DNA of 64,000 nt from Opisthorchis felineus (Eukaryota; Platyhelminthes; Trematoda; Opisthorchiida; Opisthorchiidae): the NCBI GenBank assembly GCA_004794785.1, contig SJOL01007155.1, positions 215,396 through 279,395 on the forward strand, given 5' to 3'. The translations under genes and the position numbers were made by a program. A model generated the notes under the pieces. It saw only the letters and a program-made list of their open reading frames with translations. It made no database searches and was not told where the DNA came from. Positions 9,396-23,374 of this stretch are shown in pieces. Each line of letters begins with the position of its first letter. Positions within the stretch are counted from its first letter, which is position 1.

Positions 9396-12300
9396 CTGTT
9401 GAAGATACTTACGGTAATCTCGTTCACAGTAATCAGATAATGATGGAATGTTGGTTTTGTTGTAAAGCGAAGAAAATAGAGAATACATGTTTAAGTTATT
9501 GTGGTACCTCATTCATTCACTGTGCAATAACTCCAAAAATGCACACTGTTCTGATTATAGCTACAAAGAACTTGCTGTTCTAAGGTTTAGAGTCGTGTCA
9601 TCTCTTCAGCAAATACCCATTAATGTTCAGTTGGTTGCGCTTAAAAGTCAGATACTTAGGACGCACGAGCGGTTTCGTCAGTGGAAGTCATATGTCAAAA
9701 TGTGTAGAGCTGGTAAATGACTGTGATCCCGGATGATTAGTGACCACGTTATCCCAACGAGCTGAACTGTCCAGTTGGTAAGTGCAACTGGGCCATAGGT
9801 CTACTTACTGTGTGGACCATGTTTATCAAGTGGTAGTAGCCTCTCAGGAATAACGTACTTACATATAGCATCTTTCATCAACGCTGGTAAACCAAGACTG
9901 ATTAAGAGCACACAAAAGCTGATGAACGTAAATACACAGCACCCCCCCCCCGTTATCATTGCTGTCTGATCATTCAAGGTCAAAAGCAAACCCACATCGG
10001 TATGTCTTTGTTCCTGTTCTGTGTTTCATCTGTATTATATATGTACCGTTTCGCATTGAATCGAACTGTATTGCACTGTGACTGTCTGGACTTTACCACA
10101 ATGTATTTTAGCTGTCTTTCATCCGAAATTGTCCCACCCTAGCCAGAGTGTCAAGCCTCGAAGTGATTTGGTATGGCCATTTTAGTACAGAGCAAACTGT
10201 TTACTTGCGCAAACTAGGTGGCCATGTGTGTTCCGCATGCATCCTAGGAATCATGCAGTCCCAAGGTTTGTCTTCCTCACATACTATTAACCTTAAGTAT
10301 TTGGTTGGCAGTGGTAATAGTAATCCAGAGTGATGGTAAAACGGCACTAGATGTTGTCACTTTCGGTTTCGAGAGTCAGCGAAGAAACTGACCACGGATT
10401 TTGATACGTACAAAGTCGCACAGATATGTACAATTGCAGTAGACCTCATTTCAAACACAATGAGGTCCGTCCTACGAAACCATAAAGTTGAGGCAGGATG
10501 AATGGACATGTATGACCATGACTGGCGCTGATTAACAGTTGGCACTGCATGAAACAGGAGCATCCGACAAATCTAAAGTTTTATTTTCAATGGATCTACA
10601 GGCTCTGATTGGCCCTTATGACACCTGATTGATTATTAACTTGCTCAGCCCAGTCGCACGTTCATTGTCCAGCTGCACTACGAATCAACCCCTGTTCTTC
10701 CGAATTTGAAGTTGGCACATGCGTGAAGAAAACGCCTCTACAAGGATGAGCAGGTCACGCTTCTCTCTCCTAATGACAACTCCCGTAATGCGGACACTCT
10801 CTGGACCGGACAGTTTTGTCGTATCCTTTGTAGAATTATCTTTGTGGGGGGTTCCCTTGCAAGCAGCATTGTATGCACTTTTCACCTTTCCACTTAAATC
10901 GATCACTGTCCAAATTTAGATTCACACTATAGCACTTCTGTATGAGGATGGACATCGGCAATAATGCTGTGGCTGGTTTTCCACCATTAAAAATGCTGTA
11001 CAGGTTCCATTCTAGTCGCTCTGAGTTTTGAACAAATAGGCACAGGGAATGAAGATGGTTATTTTCATCACTAGACAAATATTCGACCTCATTCGATCCA
11101 TATTGACCGTCGGTGAACACCAACACAACATTCGAAGTGCATGAAAAGAAACATTTACTTACAGACGGGTGACGGGCTGCTTTCCTTCGAGTGTGTGGTA
11201 GTGCAGACATGCACGTATAAATAAGGTTTGATTTGCCTAAGCGGACGTCCCAAACAACCAATCAGCGTCTAGCCTAAACATCGAGTCAGAATCTAGCTAC
11301 ATACCTTGATATAGGTCAAACACTAGCACGTCAGACAAATCGATTGAAATACTGAGAAATACCTTTTAGACGACATAATCGATGGTGATGTACTCTTCTA
11401 CTCCGTTAGTGCTCGGGGTCACTCCTGCGGCCCTAGTCCTGTGTACTGAAGAAGGAATATCGCGGCTGAATAACTTCAACCAAAATGAGGTGCACACAAA
11501 TCCGGTGAAAGACGAATGGTTTTGTAACCAGGGTCTAACTATGCATTTTGAATGCGAACTTGTCTTCGTGATTTTGCACTCAGTCTAAGGTCAGTATTTG
11601 CGGAGGTTGGTGCACTATTTTTTGTAAACTTCCGTAATTGATTTTACACCATTGATGTGCAGACCCAAAATTGCACAAAGCAGAAAAGGCAACCACAGTA
11701 AAAAGTCTTCCGTGTGTTTTACGGTTAACTTAGGAATCGCTCTACCACAACAATGTGAAACGCATCAACTTTTTCATACTTTTCATACTATTCCGTTTGC
11801 CACTCTTATATCAAGGAGTGCACTCTTGTTCTGCCTGTTTCATCAGCTTCCGGGAGACTTTTATTTCTGTTTTGAAAGAGGGATTATTCGATTTCGCAAC
11901 TATAAAAAGGTACTACGTAAGCTTGTAGTCGAATATGTGCATAATCGGCTTGGTGAAATGACGTTTTAAATTGGCCTAGCTGTTAGGTTATCTAATAGAA
12001 CTCATAAATGCAGTCAGAAAATCTGATGTTATTATTGGAGCTCATAGTGATATAAAGAGTTTTCCAAGTGACTGCCAATTTCTAAGGTGTTCTCCTCCAG
12101 GACGAACGCAGCCCTGTTTCTGATATGTCTAGACTTCATATTACAATTTCACAGGAAGAATGCCAATACGTCTTGTGGTTTTCATCAAGATGTCCTTATG
12201 TGGGAGTTAGCAGCATGAACAAACTTGCACGCATAACGGAAACTCGGGTGAATTGCCTAAGTTTACGTGCATATTTTTAATGTTTGGTAGGATCTTTTAT

Positions 12301-13659
12301 ATAACTTGGTATGATTTTTTTGTTGATCGGTAAGATTAGCTTGTCTGCCAGTTTGTAAAAGGGACAAAATCGTGAATTTTTTCTGACAAAAAATAACCAT
12401 CACAAAAGTGCACAACGTGGAGTACCTCATGGAAACAGGGGAGTAGCTTCACTCAGCATATCAGAGGCAAATTAATGCGCAAGAGATAACACTTCATTGA
12501 AATAAGAGAGAGAAAGTGGTGGGCAGGCGCACGCACAGTGTAGGCAAAGCTGATTCAAAACTGTCATTTGCGCTCCCGTATCAGGTCTGCAGCAATGAGT
12601 GTACGTGCTGTTTAACTGGGTATTCTTTTTGAACAAAATTCACATACACGCAGCGAATAGAAGCTTTTATACCGTAATCTTACGTCTTTATTCGACCTCA
12701 GTGAAAATGTTCGCATCTAACTAAACTGACTTTGTGAGCAAACTCAGTGAGACTCAGACAATGTTGCAGAGAACGGCAGCCCTCTGTCGATGCTCTTGAT
12801 GGTACTACGCATCCAATGTTTAATGTGTTTATGGGTGGTAATGCTGACAGTCTTTCGACAAAAAGACGGACCCACCTAAAATTGACTTTATTTTCTAAAC
12901 CATCTGGACCAAAATCCTGGAACGGCTCAATAGTTTTAGGCCGAACTCTGTATCAACTCGTATAGTATTCCGTCGTTAGGATCCATGTTTTGTCATCTAC
13001 GACAACATGCTTCCAGACAGAATTCCAGTTTGGAAACACACGGATTGCCTCACTGCTGACAGAATACGGCCTAATCGGTCCTTTTGTTGGCAAACAATAT
13101 GACCGTTACCAGCAATCATTATGATACGCACATTAAGTTCAGGCAATACTGCCATAAAATTCCACAGCCAATGGCCTACGGCACTGCCTCACCCGCTACC
13201 CTCTTCTACCTCTCCATTTATAAATCCAGTTTTGTTACCCAGCCTAGCAGAGAATGAGAGTAGTGACTTAGGAAGCCTACCTCTGTGAGAGACCTTCCAC
13301 AGACCTTCCAGACAGATTTGCACCTGAGTCAAAGTCAGTAAGCGACTGGACCGTAAATAATTCTATCTTCATCAACATTATGGCCGAGTGCGGAGACCTT
13401 GCGTTTCTACCCCAACCGTGGGATAAGGTCCCCATTCTGGGGCAGCACTACTCTATTGGAATGAGCCAGATTAAAGCGGTCCACCTTCCACAAATATAAG
13501 GCGAAAATTCATTGCCTCATCATCCTAGGCATCGCGAGTGGTTGAGATGTGTTTAAACCTGTTTGCGACTACTGATTCCCAATTCAAATTTTATATAAAA
13601 AGACTCATAGAGGACACGTGAATGGCTGTGAAATTAGATACTCCACTAGCGCCTGTCTG
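9396..13659. other. Intergenic spacer with no recognised gene
   Basis: I see no recognisable gene, RNA or mobile element apart from the poly-C run. The open frames here are at most about 140 codons and none shows a known motif. Confidence 0.55.
9952..9961. repeat. Poly-C run (10)
   Basis: Ten consecutive C residues in unassigned DNA. Confidence 0.95.
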
Positions 13660-13755
13660 TCCTATGAGAATCTCATCTTTATACGCCAGATATTCAGTAT
13701 TCCACTGTCCTATGAGAATCTCATCTTCATACGCCAGATATTCAGTATTCCACTG
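13660..13755. repeat. 48-bp tandem duplication
   Basis: Two head-to-tail 48-bp units starting tcctatgagaatctcatctt differ at one base. The period is a multiple of three, so the minus strand encodes a duplicated 16-residue unit containing WNTEYLAY and DEILIG within a 92-codon frame. No homologous protein is recognised. Confidence 0.9.
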
Positions 13756-13904
13756 GTATTCCATGGAGACGACAAGTGAATAACACAAAATAACCGGCAA
13801 GGCGGTAGCAAGTGAAAAATTTCGGATGACCAAACGATCGATATTCAGTGGGGGGAAGAGAATCATCATATGAGATATCTTATCCTTCGAATTTTCAAGG
13901 AGGC

Positions 13905-14000
13905 TTTGTCAATGTCTTCACTTTGCATCATGTCATACCATAACACCAAGATATTCTATACAGTTAGTTTGAGGTAGCGGGTAATCGCTGATAGTATTTG
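13905..14000 (+). repeat. R3 dispersed repeat, copy 1
   Basis: This stretch shares the 17-mer cataacaccaagatatt and the 16-mer agcgggtaatcgctga, in the same order and with similar spacing, with a stretch at about 42100-42200. The two lie 28 kb apart, so this is probably a decayed mobile element of unknown type. Confidence 0.55.
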
Positions 14001-14333
14001 GTGACCTCAAGACGTCTACCCCAACTCAATATGAACATGATTTCGGTACACTTGGCTGGCGAAGCTCTAGCGTGATATCTCGTGTTTACTGATTAAACAA
14101 CTAGGCTTCCAGTAATGTAGAACTTGCTCTGCTCATAGCAGTCGTTTACATGTTTTATCAGGGCACACTGCCCGTCAAGTTTCAAAGGGCCTGTGTAGGA
14201 AGCTGATAGAAACAGCTGCTTGGGGTACGCTAGATTTGTTCGTATGAGTCTTCGATGACCAGCCATCCATCTGGAGGCACAGCTTTCGATCAGTAAAGTA
14301 GGGATATGAGAAAAAACTTATCCAGAGAAGCTT

Positions 14334-14790
14334 TCAATTGGCCGCATCAAATGCACTGCTAAGATATATGAAGCACTTTGTTCTGACGTCTAAAGCCTTC
14401 AGAAATGTGTGATCAAGGCAGACTGTTGCATCTGCAGTAGGTCTACGCACCTTGTGCACAAAATGGTGTGCACCACTGGAGGTGCTCAGTGAAAGCTTCG
14501 TAATGCCAAGAAGTAACCGCTCTAGAACTGTGAGCAATACATAACTTCAAGAACTGGGACAGAAATTCGACGTACTGCCAGATTCACAGGCTTTATGTAT
14601 TGGAGTCATTCGAGTAGTTCTGCTCCGGCAGGAATACAGGCTTCCTCTAAGACACGACTGACAAGGTGGAACAGAGATTTCAGAGCCACAGTACTTTATC
14701 GTCAATGGGAGCACCCTGTCCGACCCGGTGACTTTCGGTGGACTTTCTTCAGCTCAAGGTAAACATCATGTAGGGACAACGCCGTCAGTT
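14334..14790 (-). pseudogene. Decayed LINE reverse transcriptase fragment
   Basis: Read on the minus strand, the segment shows, in order, the pieces of a non-LTR reverse transcriptase N-terminal half: LHDVYLELKKVHRKSPGRTG (family KSPGPDG), RMTPIHKACES (family VTPIHKSG), then SNFCPSS (family NFRPISL), VLERLLLG, VRRPTADATVCLD (family GRSTADAI-LD) and SSAFDAAN (family AFDSVD). At least two frameshifts separate these blocks and a stop follows FDAAN. The catalytic YADD region is not present downstream. It resembles CR1- or RTE-like elements, but the clade cannot be settled by eye. Confidence 0.8.
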
Positions 14791-17700
14791 GGGAAGTTGA
14801 GCCCTGCTGTATGCATCTGAACGGGCGGTCTCATACCTTTTTGTGATCAAAATGACCTTGGTAGCCGCTTTATGCCTCTTTTTCTGGTCCAAAGCACATT
14901 TTGTCGTACTTCATGCGTTCTAAGCACTAGAATACAAGGGGAAGTTGGCGTAAATGGCTTTTAGTCTGGATGTCGCTGATCTATTTTGAATGGTCTATAG
15001 GTCTTTTCCTTGCACTGCTTGAGTTTCTCGAGTGCAGCTCAACTGAAATAGTCTGGGCTTATACTCCGACTTCCCTAAGAAAAACACATTTTACGAACAG
15101 GTCCTCGTACTCGAAAACAATAAAATATGGTCTCGACTGCATGTAGAAAGTAGTCAAGGGGGTTTCAGAATACGAATTCGGATTCAGAGTTTCTGAGCAT
15201 GGATTAGCGTTCGGCAGTTCATTTTAGAGCAGATTTTGGACAAGACTCGGATGGTACAGTGATCAGACGTGAGTAATCGCGCGTCGCATTGCAGACACAC
15301 AGGGCTATTGTGTTGATAAAAACATTGACAAGGCTAACTTGACCTCTAGTTGTAAACATTATTGTACACGGGAATCTGGATCTACACATGGAGGCCTTAC
15401 TGTCTGTTTGAGGAACCCAAATTTAGAGAACAAGCGACGATATACGTATGTCGGCACGCCATCATCGGTTCTGTTTTCAGTCGCATTTTGGTCTATTCGG
15501 ACCAATGGTATCTCTTGGAGGAAAGCAGTTTATCCGGAGTATTGGCGTTTAACTATGATTCTTTAATACAGTAAAAGCATTTCTGTACGATCGTCCTGTG
15601 GGATGATTTCGTAGATCACCAATTTTCCCGATACACTTCTCGACGAAATGTATGATATATGGAAGAGCTGTTTTCTCGTCCTGTAGTTTTCAAACCTCAA
15701 CCCTTACGCCAGCAACACAACTTCTCCACTTTCTCTTCGTCTAGACACGATTCATCTGTCAATTTGCGTTACCCTACCTACGGACTGCCACGCCTTGGCA
15801 ACGAACGCTCATTCAACTTTTAGTTCATTGCCATGACAACCAGTATGGAATAGAAGCGGTTGTATTCAGGCTAGCACATACCGCCGAAATCGAGCCTGTT
15901 CGCTCTTCTTTTATGAATCACAGAATACTGCTGTAAGTGGGTTTGCCAGGGGTAGGTTCTGAGACGTGTTAAGCAGAATATTCTGAGCAGAAACTACTAG
16001 AGACGCAAATTCTTCTACAGGCAACACAGCCTGTTTGATTGAGCCACCTCTATTTCGTCCGTCATGCCTTCATGCTTTCATACCTGGTCGGCAACCTGAT
16101 TTCTCCATTTTAGGCAGTGACCGACGTGCGCTGTCTGTGGTTCACTGCGAAGGGGCCGTGGGAACGTTAAACCGGGTTATGGGAACCAAGACGGAGGACT
16201 TGTCAAAAATGGGGTGACGTTAAGACCCGATTGAACCACGTGACAGTGAGGGGCTTGCGTCCAACTGCAGTAACGACACTGTTCACGACAGTCGACGCAG
16301 TCGTCCTTTTCACTGGATTTGTTTAGAATCATGACGACTGTCATGACGAATCATTTAAAAATCACAGAACTAGAAGATAGAAATAAAAAGTCATGAAATT
16401 TGATTCGGTATTGGGTTCTCACTGTATACGGTTAAACACAAAACTCACCCATCGAAGTCTGTGATGTCAATAGTGTACAGAATTTTTACTTATGCGCTGT
16501 GCGTGAAGATATTCCTCTTCCGGTAAAATGATTGTGAACTCATGGATATGTTACGCATACATTCTAGTACTTGTCATTTTCAGTGTTCCTGGGCAGTTGC
16601 GGCATCAGCAAACGTGATTACATCTATGTGGAAGAGCTACTAATGCACCAAACGCATGAATGATAAGCAGATACACATATACGATCAGTCGCAGTCACAG
16701 ACATTCCCCTCACAAAGGTCACCAGCGTATTGTCGAATGTCCAGATTGAAGTCGGAAATTCAAGGCTGTGACTTCTGAGGTGAATGAAGACAGCCAACTC
16801 CACCATGTAGCCTCAGATTAACGGAAAGTGTTGAATAGGCCCACTGAGATGGATGAAAGCGTATTTCCCAAATAGGTAAGTCAGCAGTAATACTGGAACA
16901 TAAAACAGTCATCTCTACTACGTTGCTATCTCTACCAAGATCACTGAGTTCACATCCGACACATGTCTGGGCAGAAAGCCCCGATTATTGTAAGTCATTC
17001 TAATCATCAACTCAATAATACAGCAAAAAATGGTTGACATACAGATACTGTCTTGTAAAACAAGCCATGATGCAGGCGGAATGTGAATTTTTCCCCGCCT
17101 TACCGTATATCAGATGTTCTAATCCTTCACTATCCACAAAAGCTTCGTCAGTCTTGTTCCCTTTTGTAAAAACGTCATATGGGGTTCTTCGTTCCAACTG
17201 AATCCCTGGAGTGAAGCACACTGCGCACTGTGTGAACTTATTAAAGTGTGTTGCTTGATTACACACGAGTATCTGTTTTTCTTATCAGTACTTTAAAGGT
17301 CGCTAGCATGAAGGTTTGGAAGACTGAAAAAGTATCTCACTGAAGACATTGTGTCTAGGTTATACCGTGCTGACTAATGTTTCGTCTGTTCCAGAGCATA
17401 TTTACCATATGCTCACATGCATTTTCCTCCTTGTCCCAGCATTCCCATCGATGTTCGTCGTTTTGGCAACCCAACAACCTACGTTCATCAGTCAGGAGAT
17501 TTAGAATCGCTTGTGCCGAGAAAAAAACACTGTTTACTTTTGTATAAACGTAACACATCATAAATGAGAAGTTCGGCTGGAATTCAGGTGAGTCTGCGAT
17601 GAAAATCAACTTGGTATGGGATTGAGTGTATCTATCGAACTGTCAGCTCTCGTTATATGCGTCGTTACTGCAATGGTGCGAAGCACTCTTGCAGCCATAC

Positions 17701-18607
17701 TGTTCGCCTAATCACCTGAATCCGAATAATTCAATCAAACAACAATTTAAACTATGTTCTGCTGCTATTTCGTTTGCAAGCCCGTCCGAGTCTTCTGACA
17801 CAAATACGTAACGCAACAACCAGGACCTAGCCGGTACAGTGGTATCAGATCGTTGTACCTAGGACGTGCGAAGATAACACCACAACTTTAGAACAGCTTT
17901 TGCATTATCGACTCGGTTCATCGAGGTACAACATCGACGAAAGTTCCGTGCATGAAGCTTAGAGCCGTGAATCACACTCATTTTCACAGTATCAACTAAC
18001 AAACTTTGTAGCAAAGCTTTACCACAACTAGACGTAGCAGGATGTTTATTTCGCAAACGACTGTACAGCCTGAATATGTATTGAAGATTCTGCAACCAGT
18101 GTGAAAAAGAAGAGGGAAGCTGCAAAATATTTTTGGGCTCATTAATTATTTGGGACACTTGATTTAAATGTGTAGGTTTAGGCAAAACCTGACAACGTGG
18201 TTGTTCTTGTATCGATCATACCTATTCAATCTATTTTTTCGACCGCAACGTACGATTGGTTAACCTGTTTTCTGTCAACGGTGGATCCAGGTGTCTTGTG
18301 TTTTAGATCCAAAGCGTGCATCAGGTCCTGATTGCAGCATTCCTAGCGTTTTGTAAAACAACTCTGCTTTATGCATAGTGAATATGTATCCAGTGTATGC
18401 AGCTCCATTTTTTCACACATGACCACCTATATTTGTCTATTCGGCAATCAGTGAATCACCAGTTCAGACCATCTTGATGAGGCCAGGATCCCTCATGGGA
18501 TCCACAATTGCCGTAAACACTAGGATTCCAGAGTGCGTGGCAATATGTGGGACTGGACGTTCCCATATATTGGATTCAAAACCATTCTAGTACGAGGACT
18601 GTTTTAC
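14791..18607. other. Intergenic spacer, possibly holding more LINE debris
   Basis: The part just upstream of the reverse transcriptase fragment (to about 15570) could hold the rest of the same LINE, but I cannot identify endonuclease motifs. The remainder shows no recognised gene. Confidence 0.45.
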
Positions 18608-18845
18608 GGACACTATATTTTGTGGAGACTTCATCCTGTAAGTGAAACCAACCTATGCTGAAAAGCCGAGAAGCACTGTACACCTGTTTCATCCTTATTG
18701 GGAATCATCAGGAGGTCTCGGGTTAAAGACTCTCTGGAGTTTCGCGAGATGCGCACTGCTGATGATTCCCAATAAGGATGAAACAGCTGTACAGTGTTTC
18801 TCGGCTTTTCAGCATAGATTGGCTTCACTTATAGGACACTATATT
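18608..18845. repeat. R2 SINE head-to-head foldback with 12-bp flanking direct repeat
   Basis: Left arm 18633-18711 and right arm 18759-18837 are near-complementary copies of the R2 SINE body, joined by a 47-nt centre that carries the degenerate tRNA-like head of the right copy. The 12-mer ggacactatatt occurs at 18608-18619 and again at 18834-18845. It looks like a target-site duplication of LINE-mediated length, although its first four bases on the right also fit the SINE end. Confidence 0.75.
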
Positions 18846-20939
18846 GTATGACGTCAAAAATTATCATCCTGCAACGGAGAAGCATATGCTGTGGGCGCGG
18901 CACTTCGGTTTCATCTCACCGAACACGATGCTAAAATCCATTTTTACGCAATTTTACAAGTTTAAACATTAGCACTTAGTACAATTGCCAAGTCTCACTA
19001 TATATCTTGAAAACTTGAAAACTTCCTCTGAATGCGTGATTGTATCAAACATCGCACATCAATAACGTTTTCTTTTCTATCAGTAGTCCTTCTTCACCCC
19101 TTCATGAGTACTGTACACATTTGTCGTTGGTATTCTGACGAGATAACTCCAAACTCTGAGTTTTTTTCCGCCAGCATGAGTTGGGAATGAAGTAAAACAG
19201 TAGCTTTCTGCTATTTTTGGCTATATGTTGCAACGACAGACCAAAGTGCACCACTTGCCTTACCACTGCGTCCAGTTGTACTGTTTGTTACATTACCTGT
19301 TCAGCCATTGATGTGACAAGTGAGCTGTCTTTGAGACGTATCCCCGCAATGTAGCAAACAAAAGTCATGAGTGATTTTATTTAAATGACCACTCTCCTGC
19401 TTTTCTTCCCAAGGTTAAACTACTGCACTTGCATATTGTACAAACCACAATGCTACCTGCCAAATACACAATATTTCCAGTCCCATCTGAGGTAGTTAAA
19501 CCTCCATCTCACTTCAAGTTTAATCCATCCAAGTTTGCAAAAAGGCCGCTCATCAAGGTTTTTGTTCTGTCACCTATTAACGGCAGGACCACAGCTGATA
19601 AAAGAAACAATATCTGGTGGCATGTAAACTTTTATAACCTGCCCCGAATAAGCACAGGGAACCTGGAAGTCATAAAACTTGAACTTCAAAGGAAGAATTT
19701 GGAGACAGCCAATGTCGATAAGCCAAACAGCCTTGTTTGGAATCATCAACAGTCTGTAGCTCATGAATCTGAAGCGCGATAGGAATATGCAACTCTTGGG
19801 CTACTAGGCTGAACACGCCACAGTTTAGTTGAGAATGTTGAGTAGCATTTAGAGTAACTTGCATTGGACTGGACTCAAGGTTTAAATCCCGAAATCTCCC
19901 TTCCATCTATCCACAACCTAAAGTTCATCAGATGTATTCAACCAGCTGGAAATATCCCTGACCCGATTACGAAGTTACCATTTCACTTATTACTTTCCGA
20001 ACTTTTCTTATACGAACGGTGTAATTCCACCAAAAGGAAACTTTGAGACGTGCGGATCTAAAGCCGTATGGAAAACGAATAACACTGATAGAAGTGTGCA
20101 GCACAGTAAGTAGTGTGTTTGGTATCTACTGACGACTGTCTGCTGAAAAGTGTACAACTCGAGCATGCCGACGTGGACGTGGGATTCCATCTGGAAATTA
20201 TAAGTGAGCTAGCGGACGGCTTGAATCTACTGTAGAGAATGTACTCGTAACCTCAACTAAATGCGTGACCAGTCATTCACCCTTCAGAAGTGTTCAAATA
20301 GTGTGATAATAGTAAGTGAATCTCCATGTTTTGCTAAAGAACGGTGTTAATTTACAGGACGTAACCTTTGAGAAAGTGCTTCTTCTGGAATTTTCCAGCG
20401 GTGTGAAAAGTGAAGCGCGTGGTTGAAACGGCTGATCGGAGAAATGTACTCTTACGAAAGGCCGCAGCTAATCGACCGGCTATTGAGATTAACTTTGTTG
20501 GAAAGTAAACCAAGTGGATGCAGTTGTGTGCTACAACCAATTTCATGAGGCCAATTGGTGCAAACGATCAAATCGATCGGTTTCACGCGCAGAGATCTCA
20601 AATGGGTCAGTTGTTCTGTCACGTGACTAAGATTCAGGGGACCTTTCAATCAATGACGACAAGTGCGTGAGTAGCGAGTATGTTTTAGTACCCCGTCTGC
20701 ACAGCGAACCGGACTAAGCGTCAGCCGCCTGTCTGACACTTAAAGGATCCACTAAATGGACTTTCTTAATAGTAGGGTGATTAGTCCTTTGTAGAGTCGC
20801 ACCACGTTTCATAGAATGGTCGTGAAGTATGTGGAGGGTTTTTTGTCTGTGAGAAGTTCTAGTAGGCCGACGAACAGCACCCTATTTTTGATGCGAATTC
20901 GCGTAAGTTCTTGTGACACCAGGGTAACCTAATAAGAGA
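18846..20939. other. Intergenic spacer with one unassigned frame
   Basis: The only long frame is 19429-19782 (117 codons, plus strand), which contains FKFNPSKFAKRPLIKVFVLS and no domain I know. No repeat was identified. Confidence 0.45.
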
Positions 20940-21025
20940 AGAAATAAAAGAATATCATAAACGAGAGATTCAGTTGAGTCTCTCGTGAAAACCAAACTGA
21001 TGGACAAATGGGTATATTTGTTGAA
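20940..21025 (-). repeat. R1 repeat, 3' module fragment
   Basis: The segment aagaatatcataaacgagag, then attcagttgagtctctcg and aaaccaaactg, matches the R1 end module seen at 26391-26464 and 42541-42605. The long block of R1 is absent. Confidence 0.6.
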
Positions 21026-23374
21026 AACAAAATCAATTTCCTTTCCTAAGGCATCAATCATTATTACGTATTTTTTATTTAGAATGAAGTTTCCTACTGA
21101 GATCAATGGAAATTGTTTCCACCATTACCAAGTTTATGGTATTCTGTATTTCAGTTTAAGAGCTGCGGCTGTCTATGCATTCACACCACGCTCGTTTGAA
21201 AGATGCTCCTTCTGTTTTTTAGTGTAATCGGTCTGGTGGGTCCACACCTGAGATCAATCTAACATTGATCTCTCAGCCTTTGTCTGGTTTATTGTTTCTG
21301 TGTAGGCTAGAATGACGTATATGTGGTTTTAATGTGGGTATGACTGCTAGTCTAAAAAAAGGAAGTGAACGCTACAACCTAAAGTATATCTGACGTAAAT
21401 TAAATGCGGTGCGTGGGAGAATAGGAACGCTCTCATGTTTCTGTAGTACAAATTGCAAGCTAGCGCTAAAATATAGCGCTGAAACTCCACACACGATTCT
21501 AGCTTGATTTGACATAGGGAAGTTGAAAGTGGCAAGTAGTCTTTGAAACCTAAGTGGAGTGAAAAGAATTTGCGGTTAATTAGATAAATTCCGAGTGTGA
21601 ATAGCCAAAAGCAATGAGCCGTCCAAAAAAGGAAACTCAATGGCACATTCCTAATTTTATCGAAAAACGAAATTTACTGACACATACCTCAGCATTCATG
21701 TTAGCAACTGCATTAAATAAGCATTGGATTTTTGAGCTTAGCTTCTGTACAGAAGAGCAGTCATTGGACTGAATGGGAGAGAATGTAGAAAGTACCAAAT
21801 GTTAAAAATTAAATGGGTCAGTAGTAGCTGAGACTTGTTCATCCACCCCACTGGAAATAGTGCCCCCTGGCACATGTCATCAAAAGCTTGCGTGCTTTAT
21901 AGTTAATTCTGCCTAACTTTGCTCCCGTGAAATTTTGGGATACCACCGATTTATCTAGGCCTGGATAAGATTTTCAGCACAACACTTTTGCCAAACTACT
22001 TAACTGACAGCAACGCCAGCTTGGAAACCTTGCTGTTTAACCCAAATGCGGCTATGAACTGTGGTAGATTCCTGGACTAGTCTAAATTTTATGGGATAGG
22101 TCACTACGTCTCCTACCATCACTCAAAAGAACTGTGAGACTAGTGGTCCAACTCAATGGTTCCCAACCCGAAACTGTGACCTCCAGAAGAGTACTAATCC
22201 CTAAACTTTCCCGGGTGCGGGAGATCGAACCAATGAGGAAAACTTCGATCCTTGTTCCTTTGATATGTGATTTGTCATATCAAAATTCGTTGCCTCATTC
22301 TTGATATTCAGTTGTACCCAGCCCTACCACCTTTTGAATATTTCCTCCAAACCGGACGTGTGAATTTTTTAAAGCGCGATTTTTCAACTCAGCAGCCACG
22401 ATAATAAAACCATTCAAGTAGTACACCAACGAAAGTCATACGATGTTGCCAGGGGCAAGGCTTTAGATGCAAACTCTAGGCTTCTAAAGGCACTGTTGTC
22501 AGTTTCTTTTTATTAGATAGCACTTCATGAAGCACCGGAATTAGACACTCATTCAGTTTAATAAATTTTAGGCTATAAATTCGTTCTCCTTTTCATCTGC
22601 GCTGCAGTGTCTGGACCTGAAAAAGGATTACCGTTTTTTGTTTGCTCTGTAACTCAAAATATTAAGCTGACAACGACAGAACATTAATCTCCTCACCTAC
22701 CTGTTTCCCCTGTCTACCAGTTCACAGTTTCTTCAGTCGTAAAAGCCATAGATGAATGGAGCTGTAGGTATTAGACCTAGTAATTGCTTGCGCTGAAGAT
22801 TTCACAAGGTCCCGGGAACCGACTCCCAGTGGATCTTAACTCATGCATTCAGGCCTTATAGTCTGAGACTAAGTTAAGGTAAGAACTATCACATATCGCG
22901 GTCACTGGATTCGGCGTTGGCTGGATGACTGTAGAGTCATTCCAATGTCATCATCAACAACAACAATAGCAGCATTCCAGTGTACTCAGACAGCAAATGC
23001 ATTCAGTACAATGTGGTAGTCTAAACACTGTTCACAGCACGCCGTAGTAAGTTATTCTTCTATTTATTCGGGCCATAAAACAAACCAAATGCATAGCATA
23101 AGTAGGTGATTCAGCGCTAACTCGGTCGTAAATGTGAGTAGAATAGGAGGCTAATGAAGTAAGTAGTGTGTTTCAAGTAGTGGACTCCACACACTCCGGT
23201 GACTCAAAATTTGGCGGAAGTGAAAATCTACACATGTACATCTGCCATCAGGTAGGTCAGCATATGAAGCGATGACAACTTCTATCGGACAATGTAGCGA
23301 TTCAACAGGTCTTGACTTAAATGAAAAGGTGGAGGCTACCGACCGCTTGGCGATCAAAAGAGTAGTCTTAACCT
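21026..23374. other. Intergenic spacer with no recognised gene
   Basis: No gene was recognised. A perfect 9-bp stem (tttgatatg at 22259-22267 with catatcaaa at 22276-22284, 8-nt loop) is the only structured element noticed. Confidence 0.5.

Noticed and set aside
22196..22226. B-box-like ggttcgatctcc on the minus strand
   Set aside because: No A box lies at the expected distance and no SINE body follows.
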